A DNA stretch of 64,000 bases from SM1-46 sp002451215 (GTDB taxonomy: Bacteria > Pseudomonadota > Gammaproteobacteria > Acidiferrobacterales > Sulfurifustaceae): the NCBI GenBank assembly GCA_002451215.1, contig DKBM01000048.1, forward strand, positions 41,453 through 105,452. The letters run 5' to 3'. Positions 34,313-43,137 of the stretch are shown here, in pieces (position 1 is the first letter of the stretch; each line of letters starts with the position of its first letter). A model generated the notes under the pieces. It ran no database searches and was not told the origin of the DNA. It worked only from the letters and a program-made list of their open reading frames with translations. The position numbers and the translations under genes were made by a program.

Positions 34313-34345
34313 TAATGTCCCGGTGAGAACCCCACCGGGACATTA
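34313..34345 (-). terminator. hairpin terminator after the NtrC/VpsR-like regulator gene
   Basis: A perfect 13-bp inverted repeat (34313-34325 with 34333-34345, 7-nt loop) begins 10 bp past the stop of the regulator gene. On the minus strand it is followed by a moderately T-rich stretch (TGTTTTG a few bases on), compatible with a factor-independent terminator. Confidence 0.6.
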
Positions 34346-34354
34346 GATCAACGA

Positions 34355-35680
34355 TCAGGTGTTGATGGAGTGCTTGTCCATCAGCCGGTACAGGGTCACC
34401 CGCGACACGCCCAGCAGGCGCGCGGCGCGCGAAACGTTATGACGCGTCTGCTTGAGACTTGCGAGTATGGCAACACGCTCAGCCTCCTCGCGGGCACGAT
34501 CAAGCGTCAGCACCCGGCCACAGACAGCGGCGGCATTGAGGCCGAGGTCCTGCGGCGAGATGATGCGCTTGTCGCACATCACGATCGCGCGGCGCACGCG
34601 GTTCATGACCTCGCGCACGTTGCCCGGCCAATCGTGCGCCTGCAGCACCTCGATTGCTTTGTCGCTGAATCCCTTCAGGTTGCGGCCCTTCTCGATCGCA
34701 AACTTTTCAAAGAAATACTGCGCGAGCTGCTCGACGTCGCGCTCACGGTCCCGCAATGCCGGTACGTCGAGCGTCAGCACCTGCAGGTGGTAATAAAGGT
34801 CATCGCGGAAGCGACCGGCCTCCACCTCGCGCACGAGATTGGCGCGCGTGGCTGCCATCACGCGCACATCGACGCGTAGGCGCTCCGCGCCCTTGCGCTC
34901 GATGGTCTTCTCCTTCAGGAAGCGCAGCAGGCGTGCCTGCACCTCGAGTGGTAGTTCGGCAACCTCGTCGAGGAAGAGCGTGCCGCCCGCTGCCGCCTCC
35001 AGGCGACCGCGCCGACGATTGGCATCCGCCGCACCGGTTTCGTCGCCAAAAAGTTCCTGCATCAGCGCCTCGATGGATTGCGCGCTGCAACTCACCGTCA
35101 CGAACGGGTGATTGCGCCGAGACGATCGCTCATGCACCACAAGGGCTGCCAGCTCCTTGCCCACCCCACTCTCGCCGGTGATCAGCAACGGCGCATCGAC
35201 ATTCGCCACCTTGCGCATGGCGCGCAACAGGCGCTGCATGGCAGGACTGTTGCCGATCATCTCGTCGGCGTAGACGTCTTCCTCGATGTGGCGCTGGTAG
35301 GTGCGCGCCATGGTCGCCATGCCGTAAGCGTGGCCGAGCGAGAACAGCAACCGTTCCACGTCCGCCGGCAGCGTGTGATAGTCGTAGAAATACTCGGAGA
35401 TCAGCGGGGCAAGCCTTGCTGACTCGAGATCCTGCGCGGGTAACATCGCGACCCACTCCATCCGGCCGCTCGCCGGCCACACCTCGAAGAGATCGCGCTC
35501 GGTCTGGTGAGTGGTATCGAGCAGGGTCAGCCCGACACGGACGTTGTGGCTATCGATGATTTCGCGCGCTTGATTGCTGTCGCGCGCTACGTGGACTTGC
35601 CAGCCGGCAGATTGGATGGCCGGCATCACCACATTCGGATGACCCGTGGTCTCGAGATAGAGCAGCTCACGCTTTGACAT
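34355..35680 (-). CDS. NtrC-family AAA+ regulator lacking the GAFTGA loop (VpsR-like)
   Basis: 441 aa from the ATG at 35680, with GGAGG upstream. The N-terminal domain (about 1-125) is receiver-like but has no acidic DD pair. The AAA+ domain (about 135-365) has Walker A GESGVGKEL, Walker B GGTLFLDEV, and the sensor/arginine region YHLQVLTLDVPALRDRERD. The GAFTGA loop that contacts sigma54 is replaced: ELFGDETGAADANRRRGRLE. The C-terminal Fis-type HTH is intact (NVSRAARLLGVSRVTLYRLMDKH). VpsR and related regulators share this pattern and work with sigma70, often with c-di-GMP. The target is unknown; the MoxR operon is divergent. Confidence 0.85.
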   Translation of the reverse strand: MSKRELLYLETTGHPNVVMPAIQSAGWQVHVARDSNQAREIIDSHNVRVGLTLLDTTHQTERDLFEVWPASGRMEWVAMLPAQDLESARLAPLISEYFYDYHTLPADVERLLFSLGHAYGMATMARTYQRHIEEDVYADEMIGNSPAMQRLLRAMRKVANVDAPLLITGESGVGKELAALVVHERSSRRNHPFVTVSCSAQSIEALMQELFGDETGAADANRRRGRLEAAAGGTLFLDEVAELPLEVQARLLRFLKEKTIERKGAERLRVDVRVMAATRANLVREVEAGRFRDDLYYHLQVLTLDVPALRDRERDVEQLAQYFFEKFAIEKGRNLKGFSDKAIEVLQAHDWPGNVREVMNRVRRAIVMCDKRIISPQDLGLNAAAVCGRVLTLDRAREEAERVAILASLKQTRHNVSRAARLLGVSRVTLYRLMDKHSINT

Positions 35681-36289
35681 CGCACCCCTCCGCAAATCAG
35701 TTGAACCGAGTGTCCGTCAACAGGCGCGATTACTGGTCTACGGCACCAGCGTCATGCCTGAATTCGGCCGCCGCACTATGCAACGCGGCAGCGAACGGAC
35801 ACTTCTCTTGTTCTTGTATGCGGGGTAACGGCGTGATGCCGGCACTTGTGCGCCAATCAATGGCATTCCGGCAACTTCCCTGGCGTTCGCTTCGTGCGAA
35901 TTCTTGCTTATCGCGATTGTTCTTCTTGTTGTTGCGATTCTTGTTCGTTAACTGCTAGCAGTTCCGAACTACTTACGAGTTGAGAGTGTATCCGCAATGC
36001 CGATGCTCCCACAAGATCTTTAACAAATTTTTCATGGGCAACCGCCAACACTCTTAGCGACTAGGGAGACTACACGTCCAAGAAATATTCCCGTCATCCG
36101 ACGCCCGATAGTGTCAAATATCTGTTTGTCGAACAGGTGACCGGATTTCATCGGGACGAGCCGAACGCTGCACCAATTTGGAAACATCCGCCCGTCGAAA
36201 TCCTGGCAGCGTACCTAGGTGCGCAGCACCAAAGATGTTAAAATTCTCTGATATTCAATGAGTTGCCACATTAAATATCAGGAGTTTCC
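35681..36289. other. 609-bp AT-richer intergenic region between the regulator gene and the MoxR operon
   Basis: No credible gene. The region is visibly less G+C-rich than its surroundings, especially 35890-36289. It holds a perfect 14-bp palindrome AACTGCTAGCAGTT (35950-35963), a GGTGC-GCA-GCACC inverted repeat (36218-36230), and a CTGATATT-N18-AATATCAG repeat at the 3' end. It likely carries divergent promoters and operators for the regulator and the MoxR-VWA-DsrS genes. Confidence 0.5.
36248..36281. promoter_or_regulatory. CTGATATT/AATATCAG inverted repeat next to the MoxR ribosome site
   Basis: Perfect 8-bp arms (36248-36255 and 36274-36281) with an 18-nt spacer. The right arm runs directly into the GGAG ribosome site of the MoxR gene (ATG at 36290). 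It could be an operator or an RNA hairpin that controls translation. Confidence 0.4.
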
Positions 36290-37360
36290 ATGCGTCCGGC
36301 GTTGATCCTTGCGATTCTCGAGCGTGAATACCAGAGCACCCGCGAAGGCCATCACACGCCGGTCATGCTGTGGGGTCCTCCGGGCATCGGCAAGTCGCAG
36401 ATGGTTGCCCAGATTGCGGGCCGACACGATGTCAGGATGATCGACATCCGGCTCTCACAAATGGAACCGACCGACCTGCGCGGAATTCCCTTCCGGGTGG
36501 GCGACATGGTCGAATGGGCGGTACCCGCCATATTGCCGAACGAGACCCGCCACGGCCCCGACGGAATCCTGTTCCTGGATGAAATTACGTCGGCTGCACC
36601 GACCATCTCGGCCGCCGCCTATCAGTTGATCCTGGATCGACGCCTTGGCGAGTACCGCATCCCTGATGGCTGGGCAATATTCGCCGCCGGCAATCGTCAG
36701 GGCGATCGTGGCGTCACCTACAGCATGCCCTCTCCGCTCGCCAATCGCTTCTCGCATTTCGAGGTGGAAACCCATCTAGATGACTGGGTGGCATGGGCGT
36801 ATGCCAACGGTATCGATGAGCGCATCATCGGATTCCTGCGTTTTCGCCCGGATCTGCTGTTTAGTTTCGATCCCGCCCAGAACCCGCGCGAGTTTCCGTC
36901 GCCGCGCACATGGGAATTCGCCCACCGTGCCCTGCAGAAATTTCAGGACCAGGGCGAGATGTTGCTCGGCACCCTGCAAGCGTGCGTCGGCAAGGCTGCC
37001 GGGGTCGAGCTCAAGGCCTTTGTCGACAACCTCGACAACCTGCCTGACATAGATGCCATTCTGCGCGGTGAGCCGGTGGCGGTACCGAAGGAGACCGACC
37101 TGCAGTATGCAGTCGCCACGGCCCTGGTCGGGCGCGCCATCCGCGCCAAAGGCAGCGCGGACGAAGCCAAGGTTTATGGTCACATCCTCGATTACGCCGG
37201 CAAGTTCCCGCAGCGAGAGATGGGCGTGATGCTGGTCTCAGACATGCAACGAGCCGTCGGCGAGAAGCTGTTCGCGTTGCCACAGTTCGCGCAATGGGCT
37301 AAACACGTCGCCGATATCATGATCTTCGACATGTGGAAGAAGCCCGCGCGCCGCGCCTGA
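36290..37360 (+). CDS. MoxR-type AAA+ ATPase
   Basis: 356 aa. Walker A WGPPGIGKSQ (residues ~28-37), Walker B ILFLDEITSAAP, sensor 1 FAAGNRQGD, and the arginine-finger region SPLANRFSHFEVE, as in MoxR-family ATPases. A C-terminal lid follows (about 230-350). MoxR proteins act as chaperones or activators with a VWA partner; the partner is the next gene, 16 bp downstream. AGGAG lies 5 nt before the ATG. Confidence 0.9.
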   Translation: MRPALILAILEREYQSTREGHHTPVMLWGPPGIGKSQMVAQIAGRHDVRMIDIRLSQMEPTDLRGIPFRVGDMVEWAVPAILPNETRHGPDGILFLDEITSAAPTISAAAYQLILDRRLGEYRIPDGWAIFAAGNRQGDRGVTYSMPSPLANRFSHFEVETHLDDWVAWAYANGIDERIIGFLRFRPDLLFSFDPAQNPREFPSPRTWEFAHRALQKFQDQGEMLLGTLQACVGKAAGVELKAFVDNLDNLPDIDAILRGEPVAVPKETDLQYAVATALVGRAIRAKGSADEAKVYGHILDYAGKFPQREMGVMLVSDMQRAVGEKLFALPQFAQWAKHVADIMIFDMWKKPARRA

Positions 37361-37376
37361 AAGAACATCGGTCGCC

Positions 37377-38591
37377 ATGGCAACCACCGAAGACATCGAG
37401 CGCAAGCTGAGCGCAGCTTGCACCTGGCTCATCATCGACAAACCGTTCCTCGGCGCGCTCGTATTGCGGCTTCCGCTCATCGCCGCTGATCCGAAGTGGT
37501 GTCCCACCACCGCCACTGACGTTCGGGCCCTCTATTACAATCCCGAGTACATTGAGGCGCTCGATCTCGAGCAAACCAAGTTCGCGCTTGCCCATGAAGC
37601 ACTGCACTGTGCGCTCTCGCACTTCCAGCGCCGTGGCCACCGCGACAAGCGCCGCTGGGATATCGCCTGCGACTATGCCATCAATCCGTTGCTGGTCGCC
37701 GATGGGTTGAGGTCCCCGCCAAATGTGCTGTTGCTGGATGGCTTCGAGGGCATGACCGCGGAGGAGATTTATCCCTATATCCAGGAGAATTCCGACGAGG
37801 AGCCACACGACCAGCACGCTTACGACAGCGACAGCTCGCATTCTCCTTCCGACAAGCCGAAGGGCGGCGGCGGACAGGGCACGGGTGATCCGGACAAGTC
37901 CGACGGTCGGCAGGATCCCAACGCCGGTGGGGCTCCACAACCGCCACCGCTCTCCCCGCAGGAGCGAGATTCCCTTTCCGTACAGTGGCAGCAGCGCCTC
38001 GCCGGCGCTGCCCAGCAGGCGCTGCAGGCGGGAAAGCTCAAGGGCTCGATGGCGCGCCTCGTCGATCACCTGCTGCAACCGCAATTGCCGTGGCGAATGC
38101 TGCTCGCCCACTACATGACCATAACGGCAAAGGATGACTACAGCTTCCAGCGCCCGTCACGGCGCGAGGGCGAGCACATCCTGCCGAGCCTGAAAAGCGC
38201 CCATGTAGAGCTCGTCGTCGTGCTCGATACCAGCGGATCGATCAAGGACGAGGAGATGCAGGAGTTCCTGAGCGAGGTAAATGCCATCAAGGGTCAGATG
38301 GGAGCACGCATTACACTGCATGCGTGCGACGAGTCGCTCGCGCCGGAAGGTCCATGGGTCTATGAACCGTGGGAGGAAGTGACGCTGCCGGAGAAGGTGC
38401 ACGGCGGGGGTGGAACGCGGTTTACCCCCGCATTCGAGTGGATCGAGACGCTCGACCGGCGACCCGATCTCACGGTGTATTTCACCGATGCCGAAGGAGA
38501 GTTCCCCGGGCAGGAACCTGCCTATCCCGTGCTTTGGCTCGTGAAAGGAAAGACCAAAGTCCCCTGGGGACAGCGGATTCAGCTAAACTAG
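37377..38591 (+). CDS. putative metallopeptidase/VWA-like protein (DUF2201 type), MoxR partner
   Basis: 404 aa. The N-terminal part (about 1-130) has a metallopeptidase-like HExxH motif (LAHEALHCALSHFQRR). A low-complexity linker rich in Asp/Ser/Gly/Pro follows (about 140-195). The C-terminal part (about 275-400) is VWA-like with a MIDAS-type DxSGS (LVVVLDTSGSIKDEE) and TVYFTDAEG. The protease zinc-site plus VWA arrangement matches DUF2201/VWA-like proteins paired with MoxR ATPases. Whether it cuts proteins is unknown. Confidence 0.88.
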   Translation: MATTEDIERKLSAACTWLIIDKPFLGALVLRLPLIAADPKWCPTTATDVRALYYNPEYIEALDLEQTKFALAHEALHCALSHFQRRGHRDKRRWDIACDYAINPLLVADGLRSPPNVLLLDGFEGMTAEEIYPYIQENSDEEPHDQHAYDSDSSHSPSDKPKGGGGQGTGDPDKSDGRQDPNAGGAPQPPPLSPQERDSLSVQWQQRLAGAAQQALQAGKLKGSMARLVDHLLQPQLPWRMLLAHYMTITAKDDYSFQRPSRREGEHILPSLKSAHVELVVVLDTSGSIKDEEMQEFLSEVNAIKGQMGARITLHACDESLAPEGPWVYEPWEEVTLPEKVHGGGGTRFTPAFEWIETLDRRPDLTVYFTDAEGEFPGQEPAYPVLWLVKGKTKVPWGQRIQLN

Positions 38592-38636
38592 CTGCCCCCG
38601 CGAGACGCGCGTCTCGCTGATTTCCGCACGATCGCC

Positions 38637-39755
38637 ATGGAACTCTCCAGCGAAGATCTGCTCCGGATCAATGTGCTGCTCGCGCACAATTGCGAGGCGA
38701 TCCGCATCGACGAACAGGCGATGACAGTCTACGGTCTTGCGGGTGAGAACGAGGCTGCCATCGCGCTCAATCCCAACTGCCGCGCCGAGCAGTACCTGCG
38801 GCGCGTGCGTGAACTGCTCTCCAATCATGCGCTCGGATCGCCGGGCGGATACCCGGTATTCCTGCAACGCTGGACGCGTATGGGGCAGCAGCGCGGAACC
38901 CAGTTGGACCGGCTGCTGCTGCTCGGCGAACCTGAAGCGGTCGTTGCCGTCGCCGGCGCGCCTGATCTGACCGACGAGCTGGCGCGGCGGGCCTGGTGGT
39001 GCCAGCCGACCATGGAAAATGCCCGACGCATGCTGGAGCGGGAATCAGTGGTGCAAGGCGCAATGGGCCGCATTCTCGCTGACTTTCTGGTCGAACATCT
39101 GGCGTTTGAAACCGATCATCTCGCCGTGGTGACGACCATCAAACTCGTGCTGCAGCCGGGGCTCATCGAGACGGCAGTGCGCGAGCGCATCTGGGCGCGT
39201 GGCACGCATCGCAATGCCTACCGGCTCGGGTTCGTAGAGGCGACACCCGATAACCTGCCGGAACCCCAATCGTCGCGCACCGATCTCGAGCGCTATGAAG
39301 ATCGTCTTGCGCGTCTGGCGGGCGCCGGCAATGTCCCGGCCGGCCTTCTTCACCGGCTCCTCGACCGCGGGGGCCAGACCTACCTTGCGGCAATCGAGGA
39401 ATTGCTCACCCATCCGCTCGATAAGTTCACGTCAGCACACCTGCTAACCGTGATCGGTGACTACTTTCGGTCCGTGCGGATCGGCACGACGGAAACCGAC
39501 ATTGCCGCCGTGACTGCTCGTGCCCGCAGCGACTACGCCACGGCAACCGGCGCGATTGCGGCGCTACGCGAGACATTGCCGGAGATTGAGGAAGAGATCG
39601 TCGCCATGCTTGCGCTTGGCCACACTGGCGAGCCGCTCGCGACACCAATCATTGCCAAGACCACTGCCAGCGGTACGTTGTTGCGGCGAAAGCTCGAACC
39701 GGTGTTGCACCCGCTGCTCGGACATATCCAGACGCTGCGCCGGTCGCGCAGCTAG
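38637..39755 (+). CDS. dsrS: DsrS-like protein
   Basis: 372 aa. From memory of the family, the N-terminal half matches DsrS proteins of sulfur oxidisers: MELSSEDLLRINVLLA, GSPGGYPVFLQRWTRMGQ, LLLLGEPEAVVAVAGAPDLTDELARRAWW, ENARRMLERESVVQG, LVLQPGLIETAVRE, and the C-terminal TPIIAKTTASGTLLRRKLEPVLHPLLG. DsrS is a cytoplasmic protein from dsr clusters with no settled biochemical role. Here it is third in a MoxR-VWA operon (45-bp gap) without other dsr genes in the window. No cofactor motifs are visible. Confidence 0.6.
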   Translation: MELSSEDLLRINVLLAHNCEAIRIDEQAMTVYGLAGENEAAIALNPNCRAEQYLRRVRELLSNHALGSPGGYPVFLQRWTRMGQQRGTQLDRLLLLGEPEAVVAVAGAPDLTDELARRAWWCQPTMENARRMLERESVVQGAMGRILADFLVEHLAFETDHLAVVTTIKLVLQPGLIETAVRERIWARGTHRNAYRLGFVEATPDNLPEPQSSRTDLERYEDRLARLAGAGNVPAGLLHRLLDRGGQTYLAAIEELLTHPLDKFTSAHLLTVIGDYFRSVRIGTTETDIAAVTARARSDYATATGAIAALRETLPEIEEEIVAMLALGHTGEPLATPIIAKTTASGTLLRRKLEPVLHPLLGHIQTLRRSRS

Positions 39756-39761
39756 CGCCGC

Positions 39762-40070
39762 TCAATCGGCGTCGTCGGAAGGCGTCTTGTCGCTGCGGCC
39801 GATCTTTCCGATCGGCACGACAACACCGCCCTTGGGGGCCTCGTCCGAATAGTGGGGGCGAAGGTGATTCGCCTTGCCCGCCGCCTCAGCGAGTTCGCGC
39901 TCGCGCGCCGAAATGAGCTTCAGGCACTGGCGGATGTCCTCAATGGTGGAGTCGGAAAGCGGGTGCGTCAGCCCGGGCGTCGTGGTGGTGTCCTTGATCA
40001 CGTTGGTCAAGGTGCTCTTCATCGCCCGCAGGATGCGGGTCTCCATGCTTGAGTCTTTGGTGTTGCTCAT
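39762..40070 (-). CDS. conserved small protein of unknown function
   Basis: 102 aa. The region METRILRAMKSTLTNVIKDTTTTPGLTHPLSDSTIEDIRQCLKLISARERELAE is predicted helical, followed by a Pro/Gly-rich tail. I recall similar short proteins in beta- and gammaproteobacteria, but no function can be stated. The gene is convergent with the DsrS-like gene (6 bp between the ends). The ribosome site is weak (GAG 7 nt upstream). Confidence 0.6.
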   Translation of the reverse strand: MSNTKDSSMETRILRAMKSTLTNVIKDTTTTPGLTHPLSDSTIEDIRQCLKLISARERELAEAAGKANHLRPHYSDEAPKGGVVVPIGKIGRSDKTPSDDAD

Positions 40071-40144
40071 GAGCTACTCGCTGCCACTGTCGGTGGGCGC
40101 GAGACTACTCCGGAACCAGGTGCAGGGCAATCGCTGCCAAGAAA

Positions 40145-40789
40145 TCAGGAGCGAGCGTACTCGCGCTTCATCTTCAGAACGCGTCGCACGTAACTCTGTG
40201 TCTCACGGTAGGGTGGAATCCCGCGATGATTGCGCACCGCGTTTTCACCGGCGTTGTACGCTGCCAGCACCAGATAGTGCTTGTGATCGAACAGTCCCAG
40301 CAAGTACTTGAGGTGCCGCACGCCCGCCTCAATATTCTGTTCCGGATCGTAGATGTCCTCTACACCATGACGGCGAGCCGTTTCGGGAAGAACCTGCATC
40401 AGGCCGAGTGCGCCCTTGGGCGAACGCGCGTATGGATTGAAGGACGACTCAACGTGCATGACTGCCTTCACGAGCGCGAACTCGACGCCGTGCGCCGTGG
40501 CAATGCGGCGAATCAGACCATCATAGGCATCCGGGTCGGTGCGAAAGAACTGTCCGGTCTTGCTTGCCGCCAGCTGGCCGACTCCGCGCGTATCCACGCC
40601 AGTGCGGACCAGACGATACTGGCGATTGCTGAGTTGATAGTCCGTCACGATGCGCGATCCATCCGGAAGCTCGTACACATACATCGACCTGGCGCGGGGC
40701 GTGGCCGCCTGCGCAGGGGCTATAGCGAGCGCCGCTACCAGGCAGGCGGAAAGCCCGAATAGGGCGACAGTGACGCGGCTGACGGACAT
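40145..40789 (-). CDS. lytic transglycosylase (SLT domain), exported
   Basis: 214 aa from the ATG at 40789 (GGAG upstream). A signal peptide (VTVALFGLSACLVAALAIAPAQA), then a ~60-residue region with YVYELPDGSRIVTDY (DUF4124-like), then the SLT domain (about 95-205): ALVKAVMHVESSFNPYARSPKGALGLMQVLPETA with the catalytic Glu in HVESSF, and LAAYNAGENAV. It cleaves peptidoglycan to 1,6-anhydro products in the periplasm. Confidence 0.9.
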   Translation of the reverse strand: MSVSRVTVALFGLSACLVAALAIAPAQAATPRARSMYVYELPDGSRIVTDYQLSNRQYRLVRTGVDTRGVGQLAASKTGQFFRTDPDAYDGLIRRIATAHGVEFALVKAVMHVESSFNPYARSPKGALGLMQVLPETARRHGVEDIYDPEQNIEAGVRHLKYLLGLFDHKHYLVLAAYNAGENAVRNHRGIPPYRETQSYVRRVLKMKREYARS

Positions 40790-40956
40790 GCTTGCGCTCC
40801 TTGAGCGGATATCTGAAATTCCGTCACGCAAGGAAGCACATGCCGTGCCATCGCACGGCCAAGCTGAACTAGCAACTGCAAGCTATTGAAATAAGGGGGT
40901 CATCCCGGTCCATTGGGGAGCCACAGGATCCGTTATCCGCCGCGGCCGCGTCCAGA

Positions 40957-41649
40957 CTACGGCATAGCTTCCGCATCCAGAAATACATCCACTCCGCCTG
41001 GCGGGCGTATGCGGCTCGCCGGGAGTGCCTCGCCGCGCTGCCAGGCCATCACGGCGGCCCTCTTGTTTGCCCCGGTTACCAGGAAGAACACCTGACGTGC
41101 GCGGGCAAGCCGCGCAGCCGAGAGGGAGATGCGATCCGCGGGGGGCTTTGGCGCGTCATGCACAGCGAGCGTGTCCGGCGCGCCAACAACGTCACCCAGG
41201 GCATGACGTGGAAAAAGGCTCGCAGTGTGACCGTCCTCGCCGAGCCCAAGCAGCACCAGATCGAAGTCATCCAGTTGCCGTAGCGTCGTGCCATAACGGA
41301 GCGCGCCCTCGTCCGCGCCAAGTTCGGCCGGAATCGCGAGCACATTCTCCGGTGCCATCGTGACACGGGCAAGCCATGCGCCCCATGCCATGGTGTCGTT
41401 TCGCCCGGGATCATTCGCGGGCAAGCAACGTTCATCGCCAAAATAAATGCGCCACTTGCTCCACACGGCCGATTGCGCGGCAAGTCGCGCATACACATTG
41501 CGCGGGGTCTCGCCGCCTGACAACACAATATGGAACTCCCCCCGCGAGCGGATGGCGGCGTGCGCAGCGTCCAGAATCTCCCTGCTTACCTCTCCGGCCA
41601 GCGCCTGGCTATCGGGCAGCACATGCCAACGCACGATCTGATCCGTCAT
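40957..41649 (-). CDS. pgl: 6-phosphogluconolactonase
   Basis: 230 aa from the ATG at 41649. Family motifs: FHIVLSGGETPRNVYARL, WRIYFGDERCLPANDPGRND and LLGLGEDGHTASLFP, which includes the catalytic His. It hydrolyses 6-phosphogluconolactone in the oxidative pentose phosphate pathway. Third in the gnd-zwf-pgl run, starting 8 bp after the zwf stop. Confidence 0.93.
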   Translation of the reverse strand: MTDQIVRWHVLPDSQALAGEVSREILDAAHAAIRSRGEFHIVLSGGETPRNVYARLAAQSAVWSKWRIYFGDERCLPANDPGRNDTMAWGAWLARVTMAPENVLAIPAELGADEGALRYGTTLRQLDDFDLVLLGLGEDGHTASLFPRHALGDVVGAPDTLAVHDAPKPPADRISLSAARLARARQVFFLVTGANKRAAVMAWQRGEALPASRIRPPGGVDVFLDAEAMP

Positions 41650-41657
41650 GCCGGCAA

Positions 41658-43133
41658 TCAGATCTCGTTGCGCCAGTACTGGTCGTCGCGTTCGAAGAGC
41701 CGCACCGCCTCGCGCGGGCCCCAGCTGCCCGCCGGATAGGTCGCAATATAGTCGCGGGTGCGCGACCAGTGACGCAGGATCGGATCGACCACGCGCCAGG
41801 CCCATTCCACCTCATCGAAGCGCAGGAACAGGCTGCGGTCGCCCTCGATCACGTCGAGCAGCAGCGTCTTGTAGGCCTCCATGGTCGTGGATGGCGCCTG
41901 CCGATAAGAGGCATTGAGTCGCACGATGCGGGTGTTCATGCCCAGACCCGGCTCCTTGGCATGCAGATCGATATGCATGCATTCCATCGGCTGCATGGAG
42001 AGCAGAATCCAGTTCGGATCGATGTGAGCCGCCCCGGCTTCGTGGAACAGCAGCTGCGGTGGATGGCGAAAGCGAATCGCGATCAGGGCGTAGCTCTCGG
42101 CCAGGCGTTTTCCGGTGCGCAGGAAGAATGGCACGCTGCGCCAGCGCCAGTTGTCGATATAGAATTTTGCGGCAACGAAGGTCTCCGTCGTCGACCGTGC
42201 TGCCACGCCGGGTTCCGCGAGATAGGCCGCGAGCGCCTTTCCCCCCACTTGCCCGGACGCGTACTGGGCGCGGTAGGCATGGCTGTCCACCGCATCCGGA
42301 GGGATCGGCCGGATCGAGCGCAACACCTTTACCTTTTCGTCGCGCAGCGCATCTGCATCGAGGATTGCCGGCGGCTCCATGGCCACAAATGTCAGCAGCT
42401 GCATCAGGTGGTTCTGCAGCATGTCGCGCAACGCGCCGGCGCCGTCGTAATAGCCCGCCCGGCTCCCAACGCCCTCTGGCTCGGCGAGCGTGATCTGGAC
42501 ATGATCGATGTAGTTGCGGTTCCAGATCGGTTCGATCAGCGTATTGGCGAAGCGGAACACCAGAAGGTTCTGGACGGTCTCCTTGCCGAGGTAGTGGTCA
42601 ATGCGAAAAATCTGGTCCTCATCGAAGTGCCTGTGCAGACCGGCATTCAGGGCCCGCGCACTTTCGATGTCCTGGCCGAACGGCTTCTCCACGACGATAC
42701 GATGACGCCCGTGCGCGCGGCTAATGCCGATGCGACTCAGCTGCTCGATCACCTCAGGGAACTCTGCTGGCGCGATAGCGAGATAGAACACGATGTTCTC
42801 GCACACACCGGGGCGTGGCTTGCTGAGCTCGTCCATGAGGCGCCGGTAGGCCTCGGGCTCGCGCAGATCGCCGTGCACGAAATCAAAGCGATCGGCGAAG
42901 CGCGTGAATATCTCTTCGTGAAAATCAGCCGCGAGTTGCTCTCGCAGCACCGCGCCCAGATGCTCGCGCCAGGCCGGCACCTGCCAGTCACGACGCGCAA
43001 ATGCGATGAAGCGCAAGTCGGCGTGCAACTGGTCCGCCGCCTCGAGCTGATAGAGCGCCGGCAGAAGCTTGCGCGTGGCAAGATTGCCGGTGGCGCCAAA
43101 GATCACGAAATAGCACGGTCCGATATCGGCCAT
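41658..43133 (-). CDS. zwf: glucose-6-phosphate 1-dehydrogenase
   Basis: 491 aa, full length. NAD(P)-binding start VIFGATGNLATRKLLPALY (a variant of GASGDLAKRKL), the active-site segment RIDHYLGKETVQNLLVFRFAN, and the substrate-binding EKPFGQD. It makes NADPH and 6-phosphogluconolactone. It starts 4 bp after the gnd stop. Confidence 0.95.
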   Translation of the reverse strand: MADIGPCYFVIFGATGNLATRKLLPALYQLEAADQLHADLRFIAFARRDWQVPAWREHLGAVLREQLAADFHEEIFTRFADRFDFVHGDLREPEAYRRLMDELSKPRPGVCENIVFYLAIAPAEFPEVIEQLSRIGISRAHGRHRIVVEKPFGQDIESARALNAGLHRHFDEDQIFRIDHYLGKETVQNLLVFRFANTLIEPIWNRNYIDHVQITLAEPEGVGSRAGYYDGAGALRDMLQNHLMQLLTFVAMEPPAILDADALRDEKVKVLRSIRPIPPDAVDSHAYRAQYASGQVGGKALAAYLAEPGVAARSTTETFVAAKFYIDNWRWRSVPFFLRTGKRLAESYALIAIRFRHPPQLLFHEAGAAHIDPNWILLSMQPMECMHIDLHAKEPGLGMNTRIVRLNASYRQAPSTTMEAYKTLLLDVIEGDRSLFLRFDEVEWAWRVVDPILRHWSRTRDYIATYPAGSWGPREAVRLFERDDQYWRNEI

Positions 43134-43137
43134 GGCA

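Noticed and set aside
35674..35958. 94-codon plus-strand frame in the long intergenic region
   Set aside because: Starts inside the regulator's 5' end, no ribosome site, and a Cys/Leu-rich tail typical of noncoding AT-rich sequence.
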